64,000 bases of DNA from Alicyclobacillus acidocaldarius subsp. acidocaldarius Tc-4-1 (GTDB lineage: Bacteria > Bacillota > Bacilli > Alicyclobacillales > Alicyclobacillaceae). A program made the position numbers and the translations under genes. Below the pieces are notes generated by a model. That model saw only the letters and a program-made list of their open reading frames with translations. It had not been told where the DNA came from and made no database searches. This document shows positions 52,994-61,668 of this stretch, piece after piece (position 1 is the stretch's first letter; every line of letters starts with the position of its first letter). The stretch lies in NCBI RefSeq assembly GCF_000219875.1, contig NC_017167.1, positions 2,565,361 through 2,629,360 on the forward strand, written 5' to 3'.

Positions 52994-54021
52994 CTGGATC
53001 CCCTCGGTTTCGGAAATCGTCGACACACCAGGCGCTCGAGGGCTTGGGCCGTGCGCAAATGCTCGTGAAGCGCTTCCTGCCAGGCGGGAGACAAACTCGA
53101 CCGAGGGACGAGATCGACGCTGTCTCGCTGGCCCCGGAGCCAGCATTCCGCGTGGTGGCGCGCCCGCAGCCTCCATCCAAACCAGAGCGCTTGCACAATC
53201 GCCTCCGGCTGCAAGTCTCCGAGGGCGCCGAGGCGGCCGAGTGATGCGGCGCGATCGACCGAGCCGAGCGCGTCGACCCCATGATGCAGACTGAGCAAGC
53301 GAAGCGCGTGGACCATAGGCGCGAGGAACCTGTCCTTGATATGGAAGACCATATCCGCGCCGCTCGCTTCCCAGCGCACGCCGCGCAGGGCGCGAAATCC
53401 AACGGTCCCGCGAATGCCGAGATGCGCCATCTGCCACTTCATGAATGCCGATCCCGCGATGACATCGCGCACCCGCGCCGCAACGGGCGCCCAGTCCGGC
53501 GCGTCGTCGAGAGGAAGCGCGTCCACCGTCATGTACAGGTAGCGGACATTGGCCCAGTCCGGAAACTCCGCATACGACTGAATGCGCGCGGTCCATGCGC
53601 CTGTAGGGCCGAACCAGCGCGGATTGGCACCCATCACGTTGCCCATGCAGGGCGCAAAGCCCATCGGGCCCATCCAGCGCACGAACCGTTCAATGTCCGG
53701 GGCTGCGTCGGCGAGCCGAAGGTCCGCAGTCGTGACGAGCGCAAAGTCGAGATCGCTCTGCGGCAGATCCTCTCCGCGCGCGAGCGACCCAAGCGCGACG
53801 AGACGCGCGCGGCGCCGGACGTCCGGCGACACGGTTTCCGCCCAGCCGGCGAGCACGAAGGCCCGGCGTTGAACCTGATAGCCTTCGAACCAGCGCCGAA
53901 ACGCTGCAGTGTCGTCCGGCGGACCGTCGTCCTGGAGCACGGATTCGCACCACGCGCGCTGCAAATCCTCTCCGCGCTCCCGAATGTCGCCTGCGTTCGT
54001 CACGCATCCCGGCACCATCAC
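52990..54021 (-). CDS. DUF294-type nucleotidyltransferase-like protein
   Basis: The 343-residue protein has a Pol-beta-fold signature, LGSLARGEDLPQSDLDFALV (G-S-x10-D-x-D), around residues 79-98, and then the C-terminal helical domain of DUF294 putative nucleotidyltransferases. Regions such as GFRALRGVRWE and SLHHGVDALGS belong to the latter. The substrate is not known; CBS domains that often precede this unit are missing. It is the first gene of a pair with a DnaQ-like exonuclease. The start GTG 54021, after GGAGGG, is chosen; ATG 54018 is nearly as good. Confidence 0.7.
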   Translation of the reverse strand: MMVPGCVTNAGDIRERGEDLQRAWCESVLQDDGPPDDTAAFRRWFEGYQVQRRAFVLAGWAETVSPDVRRRARLVALGSLARGEDLPQSDLDFALVTTADLRLADAAPDIERFVRWMGPMGFAPCMGNVMGANPRWFGPTGAWTARIQSYAEFPDWANVRYLYMTVDALPLDDAPDWAPVAARVRDVIAGSAFMKWQMAHLGIRGTVGFRALRGVRWEASGADMVFHIKDRFLAPMVHALRLLSLHHGVDALGSVDRAASLGRLGALGDLQPEAIVQALWFGWRLRARHHAECWLRGQRDSVDLVPRSSLSPAWQEALHEHLRTAQALERLVCRRFPKPRGSR

Positions 54022-54124
54022 GGCTATCCCTCCGCCCTAACCCTTGTTCATGCGATGATTGCTAGATTTTCGAGATTTCGTCCTTTATGATCAAGCCAGA
54101 ATCTCATCGGGGTGGTGGCTCATC

Positions 54125-55393
54125 ATGTCAAGTATTGCTTCACTGCTTCGCCAGCTCGAGGCCGAGCGCATCGACACGGTGCAGCTCCAGTTCACCGACC
54201 TGATGGGCGCGGTGAAAGTCGTCTCCATCCCCTCAAGTCGACTACCAGACGTCCTCGGCCGGGGCGTGGGCTTTGACGGATCGTCCGTCGAAGGGTTTGC
54301 GCGGGAGGAAGAGTCCGACATGCGCCTTGTGCCCGACCTCGCGACGGCCTGCACATGGCCCTCCGACTTCAGTGAACGCGCACTGCGCATCATCTGCGAC
54401 GTCGTGCTCCCTGACGGCGTGCCCTTCGCAGGTGACCCGCGCCGCATCTTGGCCCGCGCGGCGGAGCGGGCCAGGGCAGCCGGCGCGCCGGAGATGGCGG
54501 TGTCTGCCGAACTGGAGTTCTTTTTGCTCCCGCAGGACGAGCGCTTGGAAGACGCACATCTCGGCGATCCCGCCCGCTACTTTGACGCGCTCTCCTCCGA
54601 CATCGCCGCGCGCTGTCTGCGATCCATGGCCGGAGGACTCACCGAGGCGGGCGTTCCCGTGACCCAAATCCACCACGAGGCAGCCCCGCACCAATATGAG
54701 ATCAATCTCACCGCGCTGCCGCCGCTATGCGCCGCGGACGCCGTGGTCACAGCGAAACTCGTCATCCGCCGCGAAGCCGCGCGGTTCGGGTTCACGGCGT
54801 CCTTCATGCCGAAGCCGTTCACGGACCATCCCGGCTCCGGCCTGCACCTCACCTTCGCCCCTGCCGGCGAGACGGCCGATGTAGCGCGCTGTGCTGCATT
54901 TGCCGCAGGCATTCTAGCACACGCGCGCGGACTCTCTGCCATCGCCAATCCGACTGTCAACAGCTACAAGCGCCTCGGCGGAAGCGAAGCGCCCGGATTC
55001 GTTGGCTGGTCCGACCACCATCCGGCCCCTTACTTGCGCGCCGTCGGCAGCGCGTGGGAATGGCGAGCGCCCGACGCGTCTGCGAATCCATACCTCGCCA
55101 TCGCCTGTGCGCTCGTGGCAGGAGCTGACGGGATCGAACAGGCGCTGCCCCTGCCGGACCGGCTGGACGAACGGCCGGAAATGTGGTCGGAAGAACAGCG
55201 GTTTCTGCGGCACGTCGCCGCGCTCCCCGAAACGCTTCGGGATGCGCTCGATGCGCTCGAACAAGACGACTGCCTCCAGGCGGCGCTCGGCGATCACGCC
55301 ATGCGCCACTTCCTGGAGGCCAAGCGACTCGAATGGGCTGCCTATGCGAGGACCGTCCATGTGTGGGAACGGGAGCAGTACCTCACGCTTTAG
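54125..55393 (+). CDS. Glutamine synthetase-like protein, divergent
   Basis: The 422-residue protein has the GS-I fold signatures FTDLMGAVKVV, FDGSSVEGFAREEESDM, AELEFFLL, HHEAAPHQYEINL, FMPKPFTDHPGSGLHLTF and NPTVNSYKRLGG. However, the canonical NRSAxxRIP segment, which binds ATP/ammonium with two arginines, is changed to DHHPAPYLRAVG, so the first Arg is lost, and the protein is about 20 residues shorter than Bacillus GlnA. It might be a gamma-glutamyl ligase with another amine, or a regulator. It is not in an operon with GlnR here; it converges on amtB with overlapping stop codons. ATG 54125 is chosen. Confidence 0.72.
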   Translation: MSSIASLLRQLEAERIDTVQLQFTDLMGAVKVVSIPSSRLPDVLGRGVGFDGSSVEGFAREEESDMRLVPDLATACTWPSDFSERALRIICDVVLPDGVPFAGDPRRILARAAERARAAGAPEMAVSAELEFFLLPQDERLEDAHLGDPARYFDALSSDIAARCLRSMAGGLTEAGVPVTQIHHEAAPHQYEINLTALPPLCAADAVVTAKLVIRREAARFGFTASFMPKPFTDHPGSGLHLTFAPAGETADVARCAAFAAGILAHARGLSAIANPTVNSYKRLGGSEAPGFVGWSDHHPAPYLRAVGSAWEWRAPDASANPYLAIACALVAGADGIEQALPLPDRLDERPEMWSEEQRFLRHVAALPETLRDALDALEQDDCLQAALGDHAMRHFLEAKRLEWAAYARTVHVWEREQYLTL

Positions 55394-56802
55394 TTCTGGG
55401 TTCCGTGCTCAAGGGGTGACTCCTTGAGAAGCGGCGTCACGTTGGCGCCGAAATACTTCGGCAGTTCCGACGCCGTGAGCGTCTCTGGATACGCGGATTC
55501 CGCGTGCAGGGCGAGATCGAGCCCCATGATCTCCTCTTCCTTCGTCACGCGCAGCCCCATGACCTTGTCGACGATCCAGAGCAAGATCAGGCTGCCGACA
55601 CCGGAGAACGCCCACGTGCTCGCCACGCCGATGAGCTGGAGCAGCACCTGATGAGGATTGCCGTGCACAAGGCCGTTGGCTCCCGACGGGTTGACCGCAG
55701 TGGATGCGAATAGGCCGGTGGCGATGGCGCCCCACGTTCCGCCGATGCCGTGACCGCCGAACGCATCGAGTGCGTCGTCGTACCCGAGCTTCGCCTTCAT
55801 GAAGGTCGACGCAAAGTAGCAGAACGCGCCACCAAGCAAACCGAGAACGATAGAGTAGCCCGGCGAGACGAAGCCGGCCGCCGGCGTGATAGCCACCAAC
55901 CCCGCAACAGCACCGGCGCAGGCGCCGACCAGCGTGACATGCCCCGTCCGGAGCTTCTCCACGATCATCCAACCCACTGCAGCAGCCGCCGTTGCCGTGT
56001 TCGTGGCAAGGAACGCCTCCGCGGAAAGGAAGTTGGCCGCAACCGCGCTGCCCGCGTTGAACCCGAACCAGCCGAACCACAAAAGCGCCGTGCCTAGGAG
56101 GACGAACGGCACGTTGTGCGCCTTGATCTCACCGGTGCCATGCTCCGCGCGGCGCCCGAGATAGAGCGCAGCCATGAGACCAGCCACACCGGACGAGATG
56201 TGCACCACGGTGCCCCCCGCGAAGTCGAGCACGCCGAGGTTGTGGAGCCAACCGCCTGCACCCCACACCCAGTGCGCTAGAGGATCATAGATAAAGGTCG
56301 CCCACAGGACAATGAACACCACGAACGAAGCGAAGCGGACGCGCTCCGCAAGCCCTCCCACGATTAGTGCCGGCGTGATGATAGCAAACATCATTTGGAA
56401 GATGGCATACAGCAGGTTCGGAATGGTCGGCGCGTAGTCCGAGTCCGGCGCAGCGCCCACACCGCGCATCATGAACCAGTTCAGGTTGCCGATGATGTGG
56501 TGAAAGTCAGGTCCAAAGGCCAGGCTGTACCCGACAATAACCCATTGCAGCGAGACCACCAGGATGACAGCCACCACCTGCAGCATGGTGGTGATCACGT
56601 TCTTCGTGCGCACCAAACCACCGTAAAAGAAGGCGAGTCCTGGTGTCATGAGAAGTACAAGGGCCGAGGAAGCGAGAATCCAGGCCTCGTCGCCAGAGTT
56701 GACCGGGGGTGCCGTGGTCGCAGCAAAACACGTCGCAGGGACCCAAGCGGCACCGAGCCCAGCCATTGCGGACAGAAGCCACTTCCACCGTGTTCTGAGC
56801 AT
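55390..56802 (-). CDS. amtB: Ammonium transporter
   Basis: The 470-residue protein has a signal-peptide-like N-terminus and eleven expected helices of the Amt/Rh family: LVLLMTPGLAFFYGGLVRTKN, DFAGGTVVHISSGVAGL, FGWFGFNAGSA and DAFGGHGIGGTWGAIATG. The pore His pair (VHIS and GHGIGG) is present. It conducts ammonium into the cell. The C-terminus ends with a Leu/Glu-rich region that normally meets a PII protein, not encoded here. A TnrA/GlnR-like site at 56873-56889 lies at about -50 from a good promoter. The stop overlaps the glutamine-synthetase-like gene by four bases. Confidence 0.93.
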   Translation of the reverse strand: MLRTRWKWLLSAMAGLGAAWVPATCFAATTAPPVNSGDEAWILASSALVLLMTPGLAFFYGGLVRTKNVITTMLQVVAVILVVSLQWVIVGYSLAFGPDFHHIIGNLNWFMMRGVGAAPDSDYAPTIPNLLYAIFQMMFAIITPALIVGGLAERVRFASFVVFIVLWATFIYDPLAHWVWGAGGWLHNLGVLDFAGGTVVHISSGVAGLMAALYLGRRAEHGTGEIKAHNVPFVLLGTALLWFGWFGFNAGSAVAANFLSAEAFLATNTATAAAAVGWMIVEKLRTGHVTLVGACAGAVAGLVAITPAAGFVSPGYSIVLGLLGGAFCYFASTFMKAKLGYDDALDAFGGHGIGGTWGAIATGLFASTAVNPSGANGLVHGNPHQVLLQLIGVASTWAFSGVGSLILLWIVDKVMGLRVTKEEEIMGLDLALHAESAYPETLTASELPKYFGANVTPLLKESPLEHGTQN

Positions 56803-56837
56803 CTTCTCTGCCCACTCCTTTGCGTGAATTTTTTATA

Positions 56838-56866
56838 ACGATACACGCGAACATCGGGGACGTCAA
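56838..56866 (-). promoter_or_regulatory. Sigma-A promoter of amtB
   Basis: Reverse strand TTGACG (56861-56866) and TATCGT (56838-56843) with a 17-base spacer. The predicted start of transcription is near 56831. Confidence 0.6.
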
Positions 56867-56872
56867 CGAAAA

Positions 56873-56889
56873 TGTTAGATATGCTAACG
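56873..56889 (-). promoter_or_regulatory. TnrA/GlnR-type site upstream of amtB
   Basis: TGTTA-GATATGC-TAACG fits the TGTNA-N7-TNACA consensus except the last base, and contains the perfect dyad GTTAG-atatg-CTAAC. Its centre is about 50 bases upstream of the predicted start, the position used by TnrA for activation of the Bacillus amtB operon. Confidence 0.6.
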
Positions 56890-57063
56890 TATATAAAGAT
56901 AACATGCTGACACAGGTGCATTGAAAAGCGCTTTCGTCCAATTTCGTTATTTTTATTAACGCAAACGCTTCCACGAACGACATGGCGCCTGCCCGTGGAC
57001 ACACCTGCTTCAACGTTCCATCTCGTGCTATACTCAAGCGACGACGGCCATCGGGAGGTCTAT

Positions 57064-57738
57064 ATGAGAGCGGTGATCTTCGACTTCGACGGGACGCTCG
57101 TCGACACCGAGCGAGCGTGGTATGAAGCGTATGTGGGACTGTACCGCCAACACGGACGGGAGTTCCCGTTTCACCTGTACGCCAAAACCGTCGGGACGAG
57201 CGCCGACGCGTTCGATCCCATCCGGCACCTGTGCGATTCGGACACGTCCATCCGACCGGAAGACGCAGAGCGTGTGGTGGAGCGTGAACACCGAAAGCTG
57301 CTCGATGAAGAGCCTCTTCGCCCGGGTGTGCGGTCGTCTCTACAGGAGCTCCGGCGGCTTGGGGTGTCCCTTGGTCTCGCCACGAGTTCGCGGCGCGCCT
57401 ACGTCGAACCTTTTCTAGTGAAGTATGGAATTCAATCCTACTTTGACGCGATGGCCACGGCCGACGATGTCAGCCAGGTGAAGCCCCATCCCGAATTGTA
57501 TCAGCTGGCGTGTCGGCGGCTCGGTGTGGCGCCCGCGGAAGCACTCGCCATCGAAGACTCGCCCAACGGCGCGCGAGCCGCAATCGCCGCAGGCCTTCAG
57601 GTGCTGTGCGTGCCGAACGCCATCACGGAGCACATGCCGTTTCCGGAAGGATGTCGATTTCGAAGCAGTTTGGAAGGGATTGATTGGCGCTCGTTTCTTG
57701 CGACGATATCGGAGCGTCCAGAAGAAAAGCGAGCATAA
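57064..57738 (+). CDS. HAD-superfamily phosphatase/phosphoglucomutase-like
   Basis: The 224-residue protein has DFDGT (Asp7, Asp9) at the start, LATSSRR as motif II, VKPHPELY with the motif III Lys, and AIEDSPNGARAAIAAG as motif IV. The helical cap between residues 15 and 85 is that of subfamily I (beta-phosphoglucomutase/GPH-like). Substrates of this group are small phosphorylated sugars and cannot be read from sequence. ATG 57064 has GGGAGG six bases upstream. It is a single gene, with a hairpin terminator directly after it. Confidence 0.83.
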   Translation: MRAVIFDFDGTLVDTERAWYEAYVGLYRQHGREFPFHLYAKTVGTSADAFDPIRHLCDSDTSIRPEDAERVVEREHRKLLDEEPLRPGVRSSLQELRRLGVSLGLATSSRRAYVEPFLVKYGIQSYFDAMATADDVSQVKPHPELYQLACRRLGVAPAEALAIEDSPNGARAAIAAGLQVLCVPNAITEHMPFPEGCRFRSSLEGIDWRSFLATISERPEEKRA

Positions 57739-57742
57739 GGCA

Positions 57743-57769
57743 GGGAGAGCGGGCATTGCGCGCTCTCCC
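57743..57769. terminator. Bidirectional terminator
   Basis: GGGAGAGCG (57743-57751) and CGCTCTCCC (57761-57769) form a nine-base stem with a nine-base loop. It serves the HAD gene and the convergent opp operon end. Confidence 0.7.
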
Positions 57770-57782
57770 CTGGCGTGACTTG

Positions 57783-58739
57783 TCACGTGGCTAGATGGCA
57801 TGCCACGGCGTGATTTGGCCCGATGTTCCGGCGTTCAGGCTTGGTCGTCCGGCACCGCTCGACGGCCACGGGACACCTGGGGTGGAAGGGACAGCCCCGC
57901 GGCGGGTCGAACGGCGATGGGATCTCGCCCTGAATGGGCGTGAGCGCTTGGCGTTCCTCCAAGCTCCGCGGCATTTTCAGGATGGACTGGATCAACACCT
58001 GAGTGTACGGGTGCGTCGGGCGCGAGAACAGCTCCTCCGCCGGCGCCTGTTCCACCACCTCGCCAAGGTACAACACCGCGACGACGTCGCTCAAGTACTC
58101 GACCACGGCCAGGTTGTGCGAAATAAAGATGTACGTTAGGTCATAATCCTGCTGAAGTTCGCGCAGGAGTTGAATCACCTGGACCTGAATCGAAACGTCA
58201 AGTGCCGAGATGGGCTCGTCGCAGATGACGAGTTTCGGTTGGAGCGACAACGCGCGCGCAATGCCGACGCGCTGAAGTTGACCGCCCGACAGCTCGTGCG
58301 GATACGCCCACTTCACTTCCCGAGGAAGGCCCACGCGCTCGAGCAGTTCATCGACCCGCTTCTGCCGCTCCTCTTTGGTCCCCATTTTGTGAATGATCAT
58401 CGCATCCTCGATGGCCATGCCGATGGTCATTCGCGGACTCATGCTCGCCATGGGGTCCTGGAAGATGATCTGCATTTCTCGTCGAAGCGGTCGCATCTGC
58501 TTCTGCGTAAAGCGGGTGATGTCCTTCCCCTGGTAGACGATCCGGCCCTCCGTCGCCTCGAGAAGTTTGAGCACCAGCCGCCCCAACGTGGACTTTCCGG
58601 ACCCGCTCTCGCCGACGAGCCCGAACGTCTGCCCGCGCTGAAGTTGAAACGACACCTTCTCCACCGCATGGAGATCGCGGCCCTGCACGCGAAACCGCTT
58701 CGACACCTCGTGCGCCTCGAGCAGCACCTCAGATGACAT
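57783..58739 (-). CDS. oppF: Oligopeptide ABC transporter ATPase (OppF type)
   Basis: The 318-residue ATPase has the Walker [10 protein letters not shown], the signature HELSGGQLQRVGIARAL, the Walker B LVICDEPISALD, and the C-terminal oligopeptide/dipeptide motif with PRGCPFHPRCP, which often binds a cluster in this family. It pairs with OppD to energise peptide uptake. ATG 58739 overlaps oppD by 11 bases. It is last in the oppABCDF operon. Confidence 0.93.
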   Translation of the reverse strand: MSSEVLLEAHEVSKRFRVQGRDLHAVEKVSFQLQRGQTFGLVGESGSGKSTLGRLVLKLLEATEGRIVYQGKDITRFTQKQMRPLRREMQIIFQDPMASMSPRMTIGMAIEDAMIIHKMGTKEERQKRVDELLERVGLPREVKWAYPHELSGGQLQRVGIARALSLQPKLVICDEPISALDVSIQVQVIQLLRELQQDYDLTYIFISHNLAVVEYLSDVVAVLYLGEVVEQAPAEELFSRPTHPYTQVLIQSILKMPRSLEERQALTPIQGEIPSPFDPPRGCPFHPRCPVAVERCRTTKPERRNIGPNHAVACHLAT

Positions 58740-59718
58740 CCTCAAGCACCTCCTCCGCCCGATGACACGCCACCCAATGGCCCGGCCCGATCTCCCGAAG
58801 CTTCGGCAACTCGTTCCGGCACCGATCCGTAGCGAGTGGACACCGCGGCGCAAACGAGCAGCTCCGGGGCATCTCCGTGACCGTGGGCGCCATGCCAGGA
58901 ATGGGTTTCAGCGGTTTCGAGCGATGGCCAATCTCGATGATGGAATGCTTCAATCCGACGGTGTACGGATGCGCCGACTCGCGGATGAACGTGCCTGTAT
59001 CCGCAACCTCCATGATCTGACCCGCGTACAAGACGATGATCCGATCGCAGAAGTTGGTCGCAACGCCAAAGTCGTGCGTGATGATGGCAACGGCCATATT
59101 CCGCTTGCGCCGCTGCTCCTGAAGCAACGCGAGGATCTGCATCTGCACCGTCACGTCGAGCGCGGTCGTCGGCTCGTCCGCAATGAGCAGTTGCGGCTCA
59201 CAGGCCAGGGCGATGGCGATCATGATGCGCTGGCGCATGCCGCCTGAAAACTCGTGCGGATAGTTCCGAAACCGGGCCTTCGGTTCAGGAATGCCCATCT
59301 CGTGCAGGAGCTGCAACGTGCGCTCAAACGCCTCGCGGTGACTGCAGAAATGGTGCGCGAGCATCGCCTCCATGATCTGATCCCCAATCCGCATGACCGG
59401 ATTGAGGCTAGTCATGGGGTCCTGGAACACCACGCCGATCTCGCGGCCGCGGATATCCTCGAGCTGTCGTTCCGATAGCTTCAAGAGGTCCGTCCCCTGA
59501 AACACCGCCCGGCCCGAGCGAATGCGCCCGTTTTCCCGAATCAAGCCGATGGCCGACATCAGCGTGACCGACTTGCCGGATCCACTTTCACCGACAATGC
59601 CAAGCGTTTCTCCTTCCCCAATGGAGAAGCTCACGCCGTTGACGGCGTAGACCGTGTCCTCGCCGCGATCGAATTCGACGTGCAGATCTTCGATGGACAA
59701 AAGCGGCTGTGACACCAT
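58729..59718 (-). CDS. oppD: Oligopeptide ABC transporter ATPase (OppD type)
   Basis: The 329-residue protein has Walker [10 protein letters not shown], signature [19 protein letters not shown], Walker [14 protein letters not shown], and a C-terminal cysteine motif [18 protein letters not shown]. Its start ATG 59718 overlaps the oppC stop as ATGA, and GGAGG lies six bases ahead. It is the OppF partner in the transporter. Confidence 0.93.
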   Translation of the reverse strand: MVSQPLLSIEDLHVEFDRGEDTVYAVNGVSFSIGEGETLGIVGESGSGKSVTLMSAIGLIRENGRIRSGRAVFQGTDLLKLSERQLEDIRGREIGVVFQDPMTSLNPVMRIGDQIMEAMLAHHFCSHREAFERTLQLLHEMGIPEPKARFRNYPHEFSGGMRQRIMIAIALACEPQLLIADEPTTALDVTVQMQILALLQEQRRKRNMAVAIITHDFGVATNFCDRIIVLYAGQIMEVADTGTFIRESAHPYTVGLKHSIIEIGHRSKPLKPIPGMAPTVTEMPRSCSFAPRCPLATDRCRNELPKLREIGPGHWVACHRAEEVLEDVI

Positions 59719-60608
59719 CATACGCCTCCCTTCGGACTGAACGCTTCCTGCAGGCCGTCGGCCACGAATAAAAACGACAACAAAGTGATGGCGAACACGC
59801 CGGCCGGAAAATAAAGAAGCCAAGGGAAGCCGAGGATGTTGGCCCCCGCCTGCGCGAGCATGTTGCCAAACGACGGCATTGGCGGATTGAGGCCCATCCC
59901 CACGATGCTCAGCCCGGCTTGCGCGGTGAGATCGTACGGAATGCCGAAGGCGAGCGAGACCACCATGCTGCCAACGACGTTCGGAAACATGTACTTGCGC
60001 GCGATGTGCCACTGCGACGCCCCAAGTGCCCTTGCGGCTTCGACCATCTCGCCGTTGCGCATAGCGAGCACGAGCGAGCGGATGAGGCGCGCGTAGCCCG
60101 CCCACCCCGGAACGCCGATGGCCAAGATCATGGGGAAGATGCCCTTCCCAAGGAGCACCATGAGGATCAGGGCGAAGAAGAACGAAGGAAGCGCGAACAT
60201 GAAGTCCACGGCGCGCATGACGATGATGTCGATGATGCCGCCGGCAAGCCCGGCCCATAGCCCTAGGATGACACCAATCAAAAAGCTGACGCACGTGGCG
60301 CCGAGCGCAATCTCCAGCGCGTACCGAATGCTGTAAAGAATTTGGCTGAAGACGTCGTATCCGACCGTATCCGTGCCGAACCAATGCTGCCAAGAAGGAC
60401 CCGAGTGCATATGGAGGAAGTCCGCGTACGTGTAGCTGTACGGCGCGATCCACGGGCCGATGATGCCGATGATAAAAAAGATGATGACCCAAACAAGCCC
60501 TGCCACGGCAAACCAATTCTTTCGATAGCGCTGCCAGGCGCGATACATGGGTGAGTTGCGCCTCGCGCGCTGTGCCGCCGCCTGAGGCTGGGTTACCGCG
60601 ATGGCCAC
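59718..60608 (-). CDS. oppC: Oligopeptide ABC transporter permease (OppC type)
   Basis: The 296-residue permease has an extended hydrophilic N-terminus and about six membrane helices, with FGTDTVGYDVFSQILYSIR and the EAA loop EMVEAARALGASQWHIARKYMFP. GTG 60608 is preferred over ATG 60614, because GGGAGG is seven bases ahead of the former. It forms the membrane channel with OppB. Confidence 0.92.
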   Translation of the reverse strand: MAIAVTQPQAAAQRARRNSPMYRAWQRYRKNWFAVAGLVWVIIFFIIGIIGPWIAPYSYTYADFLHMHSGPSWQHWFGTDTVGYDVFSQILYSIRYALEIALGATCVSFLIGVILGLWAGLAGGIIDIIVMRAVDFMFALPSFFFALILMVLLGKGIFPMILAIGVPGWAGYARLIRSLVLAMRNGEMVEAARALGASQWHIARKYMFPNVVGSMVVSLAFGIPYDLTAQAGLSIVGMGLNPPMPSFGNMLAQAGANILGFPWLLYFPAGVFAITLLSFLFVADGLQEAFSPKGGV

Positions 60609-60644
60609 GATCATCCCTCCCGTCCGTCTACTGCAAGTGGCGAC

Positions 60645-61610
60645 TCACTGGAGCTTCACGCGCGGATCCATCCACGAGTAGATGAGATCGACGACCAGGT
60701 TCGTCAGCATGATGGTCGCGCCGAGAATGAAGACCGCCGTGATGGCCATGGGGAAATCGAAGTTAGTAAAAGCTGTAGAGATGACCTTGCCCAGCCCGGG
60801 AATGGCGAAGATGTTCTCGACCCAGACGGTGCCGACGACGGTAAACGCAAATTGGGGCCCGATCACGGTGATGAGCGCGGTGAGCGAGTTGCGAACGCCG
60901 TGCCGAAGCACCAGAGCCCAGTACTTGACACCTTTCGCTTTGGCGGTCCGGATGAAGTCTTGTCTCATGGTCTCAATCAGGCTGCCTCGCATGTATCGGG
61001 CGACCACGCCGATGTTCCCTGCGGCCAGCGACAGGATGGGCAAAACCGCATCTGCAGGCGTTCCCCACCCCGTGACGGGCAGGACGTTCTGCCACACGAC
61101 GCCGAAGATGAGAACAAAAAGGACCGCCAGCACAAAGGAAGGGATGGCCTGGCCGAACATCGACAGGGTCGTCACAAGATAATCGACCCACGAGTTCCGC
61201 TTGAGCGCCGCGATGACTCCCATGGGAATGCCGATGACGACCGACACCACGACGGAACCAAACGCGAGAAACACGCTGATGGGCAGCGCGCCCTTGAGTT
61301 GCGACATGATGCTCAACGTGGGGTTCTGCATCGAGTTGCCGAAATTGAATGTGAAGGTGTGCCATTCATAGAGCAGCACCTGTTTCCACAGAGGCAGATT
61401 CAGGCCGTACCGGCTCTGAAATTGCTCCATGAGCTTCTGGTACGCAGCGGGATCCTGAGCGGCGAGCGGCGCTAGTGCCGAGGCGAGCTGCGTCGTGTTC
61501 ATGAAGCCCCCTGGCGAGTAGTACATCATGACGTACGAAATGGCGATGACAGCCGCCAGCGTGATGATGATGGCCACGAAGCGCTTGGCGAGGAATTTGA
61601 CGTAAAACAT
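60645..61610 (-). CDS. oppB: Oligopeptide ABC transporter permease (OppB type)
   Basis: The 321-residue protein begins with FLAKRFVAIIITLAAVIAISYVMM, with a long periplasmic-side loop after helix 1, and the EAA loop ETMRQDFIRTAKAKGVKYWALVLRHGVRNSL. About six helices are predicted. ATG 61610 has GGGAGG upstream. It follows oppA after 58 bases, which hold a GC-rich stem-loop, and precedes oppC by 36. Confidence 0.92.
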   Translation of the reverse strand: MFYVKFLAKRFVAIIITLAAVIAISYVMMYYSPGGFMNTTQLASALAPLAAQDPAAYQKLMEQFQSRYGLNLPLWKQVLLYEWHTFTFNFGNSMQNPTLSIMSQLKGALPISVFLAFGSVVVSVVIGIPMGVIAALKRNSWVDYLVTTLSMFGQAIPSFVLAVLFVLIFGVVWQNVLPVTGWGTPADAVLPILSLAAGNIGVVARYMRGSLIETMRQDFIRTAKAKGVKYWALVLRHGVRNSLTALITVIGPQFAFTVVGTVWVENIFAIPGLGKVISTAFTNFDFPMAITAVFILGATIMLTNLVVDLIYSWMDPRVKLQ

Positions 61611-61630
61611 CGCAGGCCTCCCTTCAACGC

Positions 61631-61654
61631 GCCCGCGGGCGGGAGCCCGCGGGC
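61631..61654 (-). promoter_or_regulatory. Intercistronic stem-loop after oppA
   Basis: GCCCGCGGG (61631-61639) and CCCGCGGGC (61646-61654) form a perfect nine-base GC stem with a six-base loop between oppA and oppB. As in the sugar operon, it may stabilise the upstream message so that the binding protein is made in excess. Confidence 0.6.
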
Positions 61655-61668
61655 ATGCTGCGCTGCTG

